The translations under genes and the position numbers were made by a program. The notes under the pieces were generated by a model. The model was given only the letters and a program-made list of their open reading frames with translations, ran no database searches and had not been told where the DNA came from. From Liolophura sinensis (taxonomy: Eukaryota; Mollusca; Polyplacophora; Chitonida; Chitonidae), in contig NC_088295.1 of NCBI RefSeq assembly GCF_032854445.1, positions 54,543,249 through 54,607,248 on the forward strand: a stretch of 64,000 bases of DNA. Direction: 5' to 3'. The first letter of the stretch is position 1. Each line of letters starts with the position of its first letter. Below are positions 1-11,026 of the stretch, one piece after another.

Positions 1-300
1 ATATAATATTTTATGACATTTATTTCCTCTTAAATGCACTTTTTGGGGTGAAATTTTTGGTTACTTACAGTAATATTAAAAAATTAATAAATTTTCTGCA
101 TGAAATCTCTTAGGTTTATGATGATTTGTACTGTAGTACTTCATGGAAAACTCAATGTAATGATACCATTCACAGAAAATATTTATCGTCAAATATAAAC
201 AGTGGCTATTGAGTTTCATTCCTAGACTTTTATCAACGCATCTATTTTAAGACGAAACCCTTCTCATATCAGATTAGGAAGACAGTTTTTTCATTCTCAC
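1..300 (-). other. DAGLA intron 7, partial
   Basis: Begins with GTGAGAATG at 300 and runs off the window. AT-rich. No exon, SINE or tandem repeat seen. Confidence 0.8.
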
Positions 301-503
301 CTAAGATGAGGTATGATACGGCATAATCCAGTGCCTGTGTTGGCCATGAGAAACGCCGGCCAACCGTACGCTGCAAGCGCAAAACTCATGTAGTGCGTCA
401 CCAGCTTGTACATTTCGAGGACATCTGGTTGCCGTAGCGACAGGAACTGGGATCGTGGCGTGACAGGCACTCCTGACAGGTACTCATACACATCGTTGGA
501 TCC
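301..503 (-). CDS. DAGLA: DAGLA coding exon 7 (start of lipase domain)
   Basis: This 203-nt exon has acceptor CTGTTCAG ending at 504 and donor GTGAGA at 300-295. It enters in phase 0, leaves in phase 2 and encodes residues 268-334. It carries YEYLSGVPVT (human AFLSGMPVT) and the block HYMSFALAAYGWPAFLM followed by GLCR (human YYMLFALAAYGWPMYLM and GLCR), which leads into the alpha/beta-hydrolase fold. An uninterrupted ORF runs upstream through the acceptor to 587, but only the part from 503 aligns with the family. The catalytic exons follow to the left of the window. Confidence 0.95.
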
Positions 504-1378
504 CTGAACAGGAAGCAGAGGACCAATTGACTTTTCAACACCACATGGTAATCTTTCAGAGGGGGAGATAAAAAAACACACCTTCAAGTAGAAACAGGTG
601 TCGCCTGTAATTGCCTGCTCTGTAGGTTAAGAGGTTGAAAAGCTGGATAGCAAGATTCCATGTAATCCTTCAGCATACCAGTACAATTCTCCCATAACCT
701 AGCACGAAAATTTTACTGTTTTTTTTTTTTATGTTATTCCTACGTACACATAATGGATCTATTTTAGCATTGAGTAAAGTGCATTTATGAATAATGTCTC
801 ACTATTTTTTTCTCCTTACTGATGTAAACATACTGAACTCTTTCCAGTTAGGCCATCTGCAGGATTTCGTTTATTTACTCTCACAAATGCACTAGAAGGC
901 CAAAAAATTCCTTCAGAGTTTCAAAAACAGATGTCTCAGGCAATTATTTTTTTAAATTCAAACAACTTTTTGCACTGTTAAAAATATTAAAGCATCCCGT
1001 TTCACACTGTATATGTCAGCAGCTAGGTAGTGTGTCATTTGGGCACATGACAGACAAACAAGAAAAATAGTATTGCATACATTTTCAGATACTCTCAGCT
1101 CATCTCATCATGTGTACTTTTAATGCTTCAATTGTCCTGACTGAAAAAATCTACCTACCCAGCATGGCCAAAATGAAGACATTTGAGAGACAATAATTTT
1201 GGTAAAATTCTTCAGTAGGAAACACCTCTGTATGCATAACCAAACAAATGTCGCATACAGATTTGATTTATATGATGTATGTCTTCTCACTAAAGTAAAA
1301 AAATCCACCTATAGATATTGACAACCCCTCTCTCCTCCCTTGCAAAACCCGCAAGATTTAGCCACAGTGAGAACACAC
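504..1378 (-). other. DAGLA intron 6 (875 bp)
   Basis: AT-rich sequence between exons 6 and 7, with a short T-run at about 720-730. I see no repeat family or RNA gene in it. Confidence 0.85.
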
Positions 1379-1513
1379 CTGTCCAACAGTATATTTCATG
1401 CGGAGCTTCTGGTGGCCACGTAGTAAAGCCAGTCCAGCAATGACATCTGAAGGGACCACATCCAAATCTCGAAAAAATTCAGTGAAAAGGCGTGCCACAT
1501 CAGCTATGGAATT
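1379..1513 (-). CDS. DAGLA: DAGLA coding exon 6 (pre-catalytic conserved block)
   Basis: This 135-nt exon is in phase 0 at both ends. The acceptor is GTTTCAG ending at 1514 and the donor is GTGTGT from 1378. It encodes residues 223-267. The core RLFTEFFRDLDVVPSDVIAG is nearly identical to human YLFAEFFRDLDIVPSDIIAG, one of the most conserved N-terminal motifs of the alpha family. The exon ends in a positively charged tail (LRGHQKLRMKYTVGQ). Confidence 0.95.
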
Positions 1514-3564
1514 CTGAAACAAAACAATGAGGTCTGAGTAAAATAAGCTACCTTTTTCAGTTACGTGTTTATACTGTTATATGTGTTCCATCCCATCATT
1601 TAATTTTTCTCACACTAATTTTAAGTACATGTAATTTGTAATCGTTGGCCTCCTTGGCTCAGTTGGTTGGCGCACTAGCGTAGAGTAATGGTAATAGCCT
1701 CTCACCAATTCGGTCGCCGTGAGTTCAAGTCCAGCTCATGTTGCCTTCCTCTCCGGCCGTAGGTGGGAAGGTCTTCTAGCATACTGCAGATGGTTGTGGG
1801 TTTCCCCCGGGCTCTGCCCGGTTTCCTTCCACCGCCATAATGCTGGCTGCCGCCGTATAAGTGAAATATTCTTGAGTACGGCGTAAATCACCAATCAAAT
1901 AAATAAATAAATAAATACATATGTAATCTCACCAACTTACCTATATTTCATTGCCCCACTGATGCACATAAATGGGAATTTTATTTGTTTGTTGTTGAAT
2001 GCTATACTCAAAATCTGCATACGATATTATTTGAATTGGTAATTAATGTATGTTTTCTAGTTTTTATGCTGAAGCATATAAATTCACAATAAACAAAATA
2101 TCGCATAAAACATAATTTAATTATATGGCTGGGACAGATTTTTATTATTATTTCTCTTTCGTTTTTGTGAAAACTTAACGAGCTATAAGAGGAAAAGTTT
2201 GGACTGGATGTTGTTGAAATTTGGTGATTTTAGGAACAAGGTTACAAGGCAAATTTTGGCTGTTTTTGGTTAACTCTGGTCATGTGACATGGCCCCCATC
2301 TTGAACCTTTAAAAATTTTCAAGAAACACGCACAGATTCTTCTGAAATTTGATATACTTATAGAGTGATCCCAGTGAGAACCCGTTTGAAAAAGTATTGA
2401 ATGTGCATCGAAAACTTTGGAGGCTAGCCATTGGTCAAAGTTATGACATCATAAATAGTGTCTAATTTTAACAATGTTTTCATGTATTCTGGTGAATTTG
2501 GCGATGATGATTCCGAATCAGCTTTTCGATTTTGCCTATCTTTGTAACTTTTTGAGATATGGTCAGAAAACTTTTTCTGTACCATAATGTCCATCGCCTG
2601 TAATTTGAGAACTATGGTAGCTAGAAATGTGAAACTTGCACCAAATTTTAGCCCAAGGCATGTCCTTTCAAGCTACGATCAATAGTTTTCTAGCTAGAAA
2701 TGTTTAACTGACATCACTCTACTTCAGAAAAAGAAATGTAACCCTGTGCATTTAACACAAACTTTGGTGGTAACTGTGTATTACTACACATGTGCTGCAT
2801 GTTTGGACTGAGGATAAAGAAAACAACAAACAACGTCGCTTATTCCTTTTCACTATTTACACCAAAATTTCATATCTTTATAGTTTCCAAACATTTCCTG
2901 TCACCTACATGCACCCTGTCCTCGCCTGTTCTCAAAACTGAACTGAGCCCAGGAAAACCAGATGGGACACTAAGAGTGGGGCGATTGCACGCCATGTGTG
3001 GCGCAACCTGAAATGTTCATATGTCATATCCAGGTGCGGTGAAGGCCTTACTCGATCAAGACGCTGTGGATTTCAGCACTAGACGCATTTCATTCTATAT
3101 CTGGTAGTGTGGGGTTTAAACCCAGCTGATTATTTTTCATTTTTGTCATGCATTTTCTCCATGTGTCTGTTTTTGTAAATACTGTTACAATTTGTACATG
3201 CAGGTTGAATTTGTGGAATTTTCCACTGTCTTTGTATTTGGGCAGTCAAGTCAAGCCATTCGTCTGCAAACAGATGTTTGCCAAAGCTTAATTTCTTTCA
3301 TCATAGCAAATTAGCTCAGTAAATTACTTTCATAGTGTTTTCTTATTTGACATTCAATGGGGCCTTGATGATTGGCCACCGATATCGCTGTAAGGAATGT
3401 AACAGCTTTAATTCAACTAAAAAATTATACCAGCGCCATGCACCTCAATCATTAAGTACCAGTAATGTCTAAAATAAAAAGATTTACATTTTCCCCTGCC
3501 TGCTGACATGTGTTCAGTTTGCTAGTGCACACAAATTTACAAAATATTTTTGATCAGCTGTTAC
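1514..3564 (-). other. DAGLA intron 5 (2.05 kb)
   Basis: Contains a full-length antisense SINE at 1647-1917. The stretch from about 2130 to 2700 has the wording of a dispersed non-coding repeat (repeated 'gaaatttg' and 'aaaactttgg' phrases), but no second copy exists in this window to prove it. Nothing else recognised. Confidence 0.8.
1647..1917 (+). mobile_element. tRNA-derived SINE (family A), full length
   Basis: Starts with a tRNA-like head: A-box-like TGGCTCAGTTGG at 1655-1666 and B-box-like GAGTTCAAGTCC at 1721-1732. A conserved body with 'CACCATAATGCTGG' and 'CTTGAGTACGGCGTAAA' follows, ending in an AAATAAATAAATA tail. Short flanking repeats TGTAATC (1637-1643 and 1922-1928) fit a target-site duplication. 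It is antisense to DAGLA, in intron 5. Confidence 0.88.
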
Positions 3565-3649
3565 CCGATTTCTGCCTTTCCTCTGAATACAGCAGCACAA
3601 GATGTTCAACCGTCTGTCCCAGCTCTCTTCATATGCCCGAAACGCTTTC
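3565..3649 (-). CDS. DAGLA: DAGLA coding exon 5 (cytosolic linker, Cys-rich patch)
   Basis: This 85-nt exon follows the 32-kb intron 4. The acceptor is TTTTTTGCAG ending at 3650 and the donor is GTAACA from 3564. It enters in phase 2 (AG|G = Arg194) and leaves in phase 0, encoding residues 194-222. The translation KAFRAYEESWDRRLNILCCC corresponds to 'RAYQDSWDHRCRLLFCCM' in insect inaE as I recall it, and to the RRLKVFLCC stretch of vertebrate DAGLA. The triple cysteine just after the membrane domain could be acylated, but that is inference. Confidence 0.9.
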
Positions 3650-5360
3650 CTGCAAAAAAGACACAAAAAAAACATTGGGTAATCTACAGTCCATAATTTC
3701 TTCCACTTTTCTGCAGCAGAAGTAATTTGGGCCCGCCAGTGGTCGTCTAGCGAACTGTCAAATCAATACGTGTATTAATTTAACATTCCCAGTCAAGAAA
3801 TCCTATTACTCGAATGATGACACTGTTGTCTCTCTAACCAGCACTGATGACAGTTTCCAGCGATCTTGGACATGTTTTAAGTGTAAGGTCGGGGTTTGAA
3901 ATGTCAGATCATTCGCTGAGAAGATATAATAATCTTTTTACGGGGATAAAATCCACATTTTTTTATCGTCAGTGAAATCAGGTTAGTGTCTTCAGAAGGC
4001 ACTGCTGATCACATCTCCTTCACTTCAAGTGAACATTCCGCAGCATTTATTTATTTATTTATTTATTCATTCACAGATAACTTTACATGGTCTTTACCAC
4101 AAGTGTAAACAGCTGAAATGACAACTCCCTTTTTGAGAGATGCAGGAAGCCAGAAAGTGAAAGTGACAGCTGTAGGGTAAAATACGCTCAAGAATCCAGC
4201 ATGCCAAAAAAATTCAGGTATCGTTACTATAGAAACCTGACACAAATAAAACTAAACCCTCAAAAAAAATAAAAATAAATGGCATATTTTTAATCCCGCC
4301 CTCTCTCATTTTCATACAGTGCGTCTCTGTCTGCTGAACTTGTCTTTACTGTTGTGTTTTACAAACTACTAGTCACTGTTAATTGGTTCAGTTTTGATGA
4401 CGGTCATAACCAAATTAGCTAAAGACGACAATCAACCACCCCAATCACCAAAACGGCCATCTTAGCATCTGTATTTAACGTAAAAGAAAACTAAAATATG
4501 AAATATGATTCATCATACAAACAAATGAAAACTATGCCTAAAAATAATTCAATTTATTTTTTCAGACGTTTCTGAAGAGTGTTGAAAGGTGTTCAAATAT
4601 TTGAACACTAAGGTGAGCTTTAAGAGCCATGCTGACGGTATCTGCATGTAAGAACTCCGATGTCACATGACCTTTTTTTCCCTTATGTTAATCTATGACT
4701 CCAAATAGAGTTATTCCAACATCCAGTGCAGTGATTAGAGTTGAAAAAAACTTCCTGTGACGTCAGAGTTCCTAAACTGTGATAGTATGGTACACAGAGT
4801 CTTCCTAAGAATTGAAATGTTTGAACCCCTTTGGCTATTTTCACAAAAATCTAAAAAAATAAATGAAAGTGTATTTATTCATAGCTTTAAGAGCTCTATT
4901 CCCTGACGCCTACCTTGATTTTTAGAGGTCTATTTAAGAGAACATGCACATACAAATCCACAAACTTAGAACTGAATCAGAATCAAGTAACCATACAGGT
5001 TGTAGAAACATTGTGTTCCACTGATCCACAGATTAACATAATGCAAAAGTTGTGTAACTTAGAAAAAAAACGAAAGGCTCATTTCTGACTCAATATTTAG
5101 GCAGTTTATTTCGCCATTAGACGAAGAACTGTTCTCTGGATAATGTCAACATGAAGTGACGATGAGCCAAAAGGAGCCTTTCCTCCGTGTTATTTTTTAT
5201 TGCGTTATATTGTGGTATTATTTGTGCAATACACAAGTTGTGCTTATGTTACTCAGTAATCAGATAGATTAATATGCTTTACTCAACTCTTCATCCATTT
5301 TACATGTTGTCATATTCTAGGTGTTTTTTTTTTTAATCTTCCTTAAATATTATAAAGAAC

Positions 5361-5612
5361 ATTTATTCATTTATTTATCTGATTGGTGTTTTACACCATA
5401 CTTAAGAATATTTCACTTATACAATGACGGCCAGCATTATGGTGGGAGGAATCCAGGCAGAAACCCACAACCATCAGGAATTTGTTGGCAGACCTTCCCA
5501 CACATGGCCAGACAGTAAGCCAGCATGAGTTTGACTTGAACGCAGAGCAACCATATTAGCGGAAGGCTCCTGGGTCATTGTGCCGTGATGGTGTGCTAAC
5601 CCACCATAGCCC
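5361..5612 (-). mobile_element. SINE family A, near full length, diverged
   Basis: Reverse-oriented copy: TTTATTTATTTAT tail complement first, then the 'GCATTATGGTGGGAGG' body complement and tRNA-like head remnants ('gtgctaaccca') at the right end. More mutated than other copies. Forms an inverted pair with the copy at 5777-5912. Confidence 0.85.
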
Positions 5613-5776
5613 TCAAAGTACCTCTCAGCAAAAATACAGGAGAAAATATAGGAGGTTATTAATAAAAATATAACCTTAAAATATAGGATAATATGGGAAA
5701 TTCCAGACACACTTCTGTGACCAATGGATGATGTGTTATATATTTCATTACTGTATAACACTATACTTTTCACTGT

Positions 5777-5912
5777 CAGCAACCTGCGGATGGTCGTGGG
5801 TTTCCCTCGGGCTCTGCTTGGTTTCCACCCACCATAATGCTGGTCACCGTCGTATAAGTGAAATATTCTTGAGTACGGCGTAAAATATCCGTCATACAAA
5901 TAAATAAATAAA
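5777..5912 (+). mobile_element. SINE family A, 5'-truncated
   Basis: Begins within the body (CAACCTGCGGATGGTCGTGGG), lacks the tRNA head and ends in AAATAAATAAATAA. Perfect 10-bp flanking duplication ATACTTTTCA at 5763-5772 and 5914-5923. Confidence 0.9.
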
Positions 5913-6177
5913 CATACTTTTCAGTAATACATCAGTGGAAAGTTGTATGGAATGATGGAACTGGTAAACTATTGAACTTCCGATTTGTGCATTATGTGAT
6001 GTACAGTGTAAGCACACCATATTAGTATGCATTTAAGTGGCTTTTCACAACATTAAGGCTGCGCAATCCGTCACACAATCATTGTCAGCGACTTATTGTC
6101 ACCAAAGTCTCATGAACAGTGGGAGTGTGAATCAGGAAATCCAGCACCGAACCAGCTGGAGGACACAGTACATGTAC

Positions 6178-6376
6178 CACCATACATATCAACACCACTG
6201 TACATATCAACACCACCATACATATCAACACCACCATACATATCAACACCACCGTACATATCAACACCACCATACATATCAACACCACCATACATATCAA
6301 CACCACCGTACATATGAACTGCACCGTACATATCAACACCACTGTCCATATCAACACCACTGTACATATCAGCATG
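6178..6376 (+). repeat. 18-bp tandem array, about 11 units
   Basis: Unit CATACATATCAACACCAC with third-position-like variants (catac, cgtac, tgtac). Because 18 is a multiple of three, all frames stay open and produce six-residue periodic peptides on both strands. No splice or homology support for coding. Confidence 0.93.
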
Positions 6377-9312
6377 ACTGTACCTACATTTATCCTGAAA
6401 TGAGAAGGGTTCACATACTGTTCACACCTTTTGGTAAGTTATTGCTTTGTTATCCACATCGGAAGTGAACCAGAGGCATGAACAGTACCCCCCTCCCCCC
6501 TCCCAAAAAAGAAAAATGGTCACAAAAATGGAACTGTGTAACAGTAAGGTATCATGAAACTTAAAATACAGGTAGACAAAAACATCTAAATTTGATAGCA
6601 ATATTATCAGATTTGGTGGTACCAACAAGCTTGCCTTTAAGAGATAAATGCAAAATTTCACAGCACATTAATAACCACCCTCATTCATGTTGAATAATAT
6701 CCATGGGAACGGGCGGTGGTTTATCCCTTAATTACATGTCTGTCAATGCCCAAGAAATATGGGGTGTGGGTTCAAACCCAGACTTGGATAGTGAATTTGC
6801 TTGTGCTGCTTTGGTACATAAAATACTGAAGGTAATTGATATGCACAAAGCATCACCAATACAGACATATACAGGCAAGGTAAAACACTGTGAGAAGCTT
6901 TCAGTGACAGCTAATTATGAGCTGTCTGTTTGCAGAAATACAGGAAGTTTTGAACACATATAGGAAAATATAGGAGGATTTGGAAAATATAGGCAATATA
7001 GGAAAAATCTTAGGCCTGGATTATAAATAATATGTGACTATCCTAATGAGATGTACAGCACTTAACTGCGAGTTTGTGTAGTAATAGATCTGCTGGGCGC
7101 ACAGACCTAACAACTCCTAACAGTTTTTAGATAAATCAATAAGTGAGAGATTTTCGCTGCATGGACTCACAAACACAGTAGGTATTAAATAAGTAACGTG
7201 TCATACTGATGGTCAGCAACACTAAAGATGGTGGGGAAGACTCAATAGGAGTTCACCAGACAGGAATTAAGAGATATTGATTATATACAAATGCAACTCT
7301 CTTTGTATTGTTTAATAAATCTTCAGATAACTGGAGACAGTATTGATCCAAAGCCACAGACCAATGTTACACATGTACATACTGGAAACTGCTACATACA
7401 ATCCATTAAAGGAAAATTACCACAATACACACACTGATAATAATAACGTCAGTTTAACATTTTGTCATGTGCAAAGCACACAAAAATCGCATCATCCATG
7501 GTGAGGATCTCTTCACGGTTTTAATACACGAAATAAAACACATTTGTATTTCTGGTATAAAACATAGGTATAAAAATGTTGGAGCGGCATGCACTTGACA
7601 TACACTCAAGGTACCTATAGATTAATAATGCTAACTCACATTAGGGATCGTATTTATCCTGAGTGAGTTATGTATGAAGCCAGTACAGCAAAGAGATTCT
7701 GGTTAACTGTGTAGACTAGCTCCACAGCTGACTTCTTTCATTATTCGACACTGTGGCTGGTGATGCGTTAAATTATTTAAAGGTTATTGGCTTAATTCCT
7801 AAAATATAATTGTTATATATGTACAAGTCCTAGAATATACATTTTTGAAAACATGATTTTGGTTTTCAAATTTTACGTGACATTTTATTTATTTAAGTTG
7901 TTCTTAAAAATATCCATCTATTTTTGTTTGATCTTGGGTGTTCTCATTATTGTATTAAACACAACAGTCTAACATTCACTCATCCTCTCAACTGCAAGCC
8001 TGCAAGTGCATGAGTACTTAACAAAGGTACCAGAGCAGACTGTAATAATAAATAGTCAGTAATTTAATTGGCTTGAAGAAATAAAAAATAGCCAATCATA
8101 CCATCCTTCAGAATTTAAAATCATACAATTATGCCAGATACTGTGTATTTAACATGTAACTGTCAGTATGACAAGTACAATTTGTCTCTTAACTGGCTTC
8201 CTGATTTTATCATCAGCCTTCCCAATATGTCTCTCACAGTGACCTTTCCTTGCAAGAGAAAATTCCCACTGCTGTCAATGTTTAATGCTGTCAGGCCTGT
8301 AATCATTTAACCACACCCAGTCCATCGGTTCTCCCTTTATCTGCTTCGAATTATATGGAGCACACTTGGTATACATATATATGCTTGTAGTTTTGGGCAT
8401 GACCTAAATGCTGGCCTGAATCCAGATCAACCCCATCGTGTACCTGCTATACTAAATTAACACTTACTTTAATATATAGTACATACACGTATGATTCGGG
8501 TATGTAAGATAGCTAAAAGGTCAGCGGATGTCATACGAATGGGGAAAAAACTTGAATTTATTTTTCTCCCTGACATGGTGAAGTAATTATTTTTACCAAA
8601 AACAGAAAGCAGCTTGAAGTTGTCATAAGAATGGTTGATCACATTATATTGCCCTGAGAAAGGAGTTTTAAAATACATACAAATAAACAAATATATTTTA
8701 TATAAGTGCGTTTACAAAAATTGTTTCTGTGTGAAAAATTTATTTCTGTCGGCGCCCGAGATCTTTACCCATACCAAACATCTCTATTATTCACATGTGT
8801 TAAAGGTAGCACATACACTGAATGTTATACATGTGCAACATTTCTCTCATATAATTTACCACTGAACTTTGGATTCCTCTGGGAAAAACAGCAAGAGCAA
8901 ACCAGATAACATCAGCACTAAAAATATTATTGGACAATCTGTTTGTTCTCCGAACTGAAAGAAGCAAAACATAAAGCTAGGCCGAATTGTGCTGGAGAGA
9001 ATCTCTGAGTACAAACCTACCACATGGGACAGGCAGCAGCCGTCTGATGAAAGATTGGGGTCTGCACATTTATGCTTGGCATCTGTTCTTTTAAGCATCC
9101 ATTATATTATTGTAGAACACCAGACAAATTAAAAACTAACCAAAAAATGGCCACCTTTATCTTAAAGGTGGCAGTTCTTAATTCAATGGCAAAGCACACA
9201 ATAGTTTTACAATTTTTATGCTATTCTCTCAATACTGGGCTTCTACACAATCCTACATGTAGTTTTAACCTTAAATAGGGCTGATCATGAAGACGAATTC
9301 ATAATAACATAG

Positions 9313-9447
9313 GAGCAACCTGCGGATGGTCGTGGGTTTCCCCCAGGCTCTGCTCGGTTTCTTCCCACTATAATGCTGGCTGCCGTCGTATAAGTGAAAT
9401 ACTCTTGAGTACGGCGTAAAACACCAATCAAATAAATAAATAAATAA
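9313..9447 (+). mobile_element. SINE family A, 5'-truncated
   Basis: Same truncation point as the copy at 5.8 kb. Flanked by ATAATAACAT at 9301-9310 and 9444-9453, a 10-bp target-site duplication overlapping the tail. Confidence 0.9.
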
Positions 9448-10012
9448 TAACATCGTCATACTAATCACATATTAAATAAGCAAAATTCACATTTTATGGC
9501 AATACAATGCCCACTTTAAGACTTGAAATGCCCCATGAAAACAACAACTAAGCTTGGAAAAAAAAATTATGACACAACAAAGATTCCAGCAAAGGTAGCC
9601 TAGATATAATATTTCAAACCGATGGAGACAATGGAATGGATATTTTAGATAAAGGGCTGGATACTTGATCAAATACGACTGCATTTTATAAAAATTGGAT
9701 ACTAGATTTAAAACTGGATTCCAGATACAGGACTTAAAACTTAATTAATAACTACATGTATACCTTTATTTAACACTGAACTGAAATATTTCTGCCACTT
9801 ATATCTGTCAAATAGTCCACGTGGTTTTAGCTGTAGCCATTAATCATCTTGATGTAGCTTAACCAAAATGCAAAGCTTTTAAGCAAATGAAAAACTTAGC
9901 CTCCTACCCTTCTTAACATACTGCTCTTTAGCATCCATCATTAAAGAGTTTAACACATATTTTTAGAAAGGTGATCTTCTTGGACCTTGCATTGAACCTG
10001 TAGTTCAAATTG

Positions 10013-10179
10013 TCGCCACGGCTGTAAGTGGGAAGGTCTCTTCCAGCAGCCTGCGGATGGCCGTGGGTTTTCCCCCTGGGCTCTGCCCGGTTTCTTTCCA
10101 AAATAATGCTGGTCGCCGTATAAGTGAAATATTCTTGAGTATGGTGTAAAACACCAATCAAATAAATAAATAAATAAAT
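10013..10179 (+). mobile_element. SINE family A, 5'-truncated
   Basis: Begins near the 'GTAAGTGGGAAGGTC' part of the body and keeps the complete 3' end and tail. Flanking AAATTGTCGCCA (10007-10018) and AAATTGTCCCCA (10176-10187) match at 11 of 12 positions. Confidence 0.9.
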
Positions 10180-10950
10180 TGTCCCCATTAAATTTGGGAA
10201 CTGCATTCTCCTCTGTTCTAAAGCAGTTTAATACATTGGAATGAAAATAAGACATTGACATCCTTGACACCCCGATGTGTTTGTGCAAGCAGAAAACGTC
10301 AGCAATTTCCATTAAGTGCTGCAACTTTGTACATACACATACTGAATGTTCAGTTCTGTTTCTCATAACATAAATACCAAGTGTCAAAATGTAGAACATT
10401 CAGTTCTTCAGGCCACCATTTTTGTAAAAGAAAAAAACCCCCAGACATGTGAAGTAGACGGAATAGATTGATCAGTGTTCGATCACTTCAGATGTATGGA
10501 GTGTACCATTGATTTGCAGGGTATACTATGTTGGCAAAAGCAGCTGTAGATGCTACCTCCTAAGAAGTACATGTAAATACCAGGAGTTATGAAATAATGT
10601 GGTGTAAGCCACAGTTATTGATTAGATACTCTGATGTATACATCTCTTGTCAAGCAGATGGAAATCTGGCCAGTGTATACTTTGCAGTCTTGAGTAATAT
10701 TGATACAAGGGGTGGTCTCGTGATAACTGAATTCCTCATATCATAGGTAACAGTCAATCTGGAACAGGATACTTCTATTTTCCCATTTCATTACTGATAA
10801 ACGTGTACCTTATTAAGTAAAAAAGTAATTAAGAACAAAGCTGGATGGTGCTGAGGCCGTGTTTTTGTGGTAAAAATGAGCTTCATGTACACATAATTCC
10901 CATATGCCTAAATCATATGAACATACATGTATTTGAACCCCAAACTGATA

Positions 10951-10960
10951 CACATATATA

Positions 10961-11022
<62 letters not shown>
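10951..11022. repeat. (TA)n microsatellite
   Basis: About 55 bp of uninterrupted AT dinucleotides with CA/AC edges. Confidence 0.97.

Positions 11023-11026
<4 letters not shown>

Noticed and set aside
504-587. Upstream extension of the exon 7 ORF to 587
   Set aside because: The extra 28 codons have no family match, and a strong acceptor (CTGTTCAG) lies exactly at the homology boundary in the required phase.
5474-5899. 141-codon minus-strand ORF
   Set aside because: Translation of two SINE copies and the DNA between them. Similar 'LFDWCFTPYSR'-type peptides recur wherever family A SINEs lie.
6037-6468. 143-codon Tyr/His/Gln-rich repeat ORF and its overlapping partners
   Set aside because: Produced by the 18-bp tandem array, which is open in several frames on both strands; no splice or homology support.
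6703-6790. Possible tRNA-like sequence with B-box GGTTCAAACCC
   Set aside because: No convincing A-box, acceptor stem or SINE body; probably chance or an old SINE relic.
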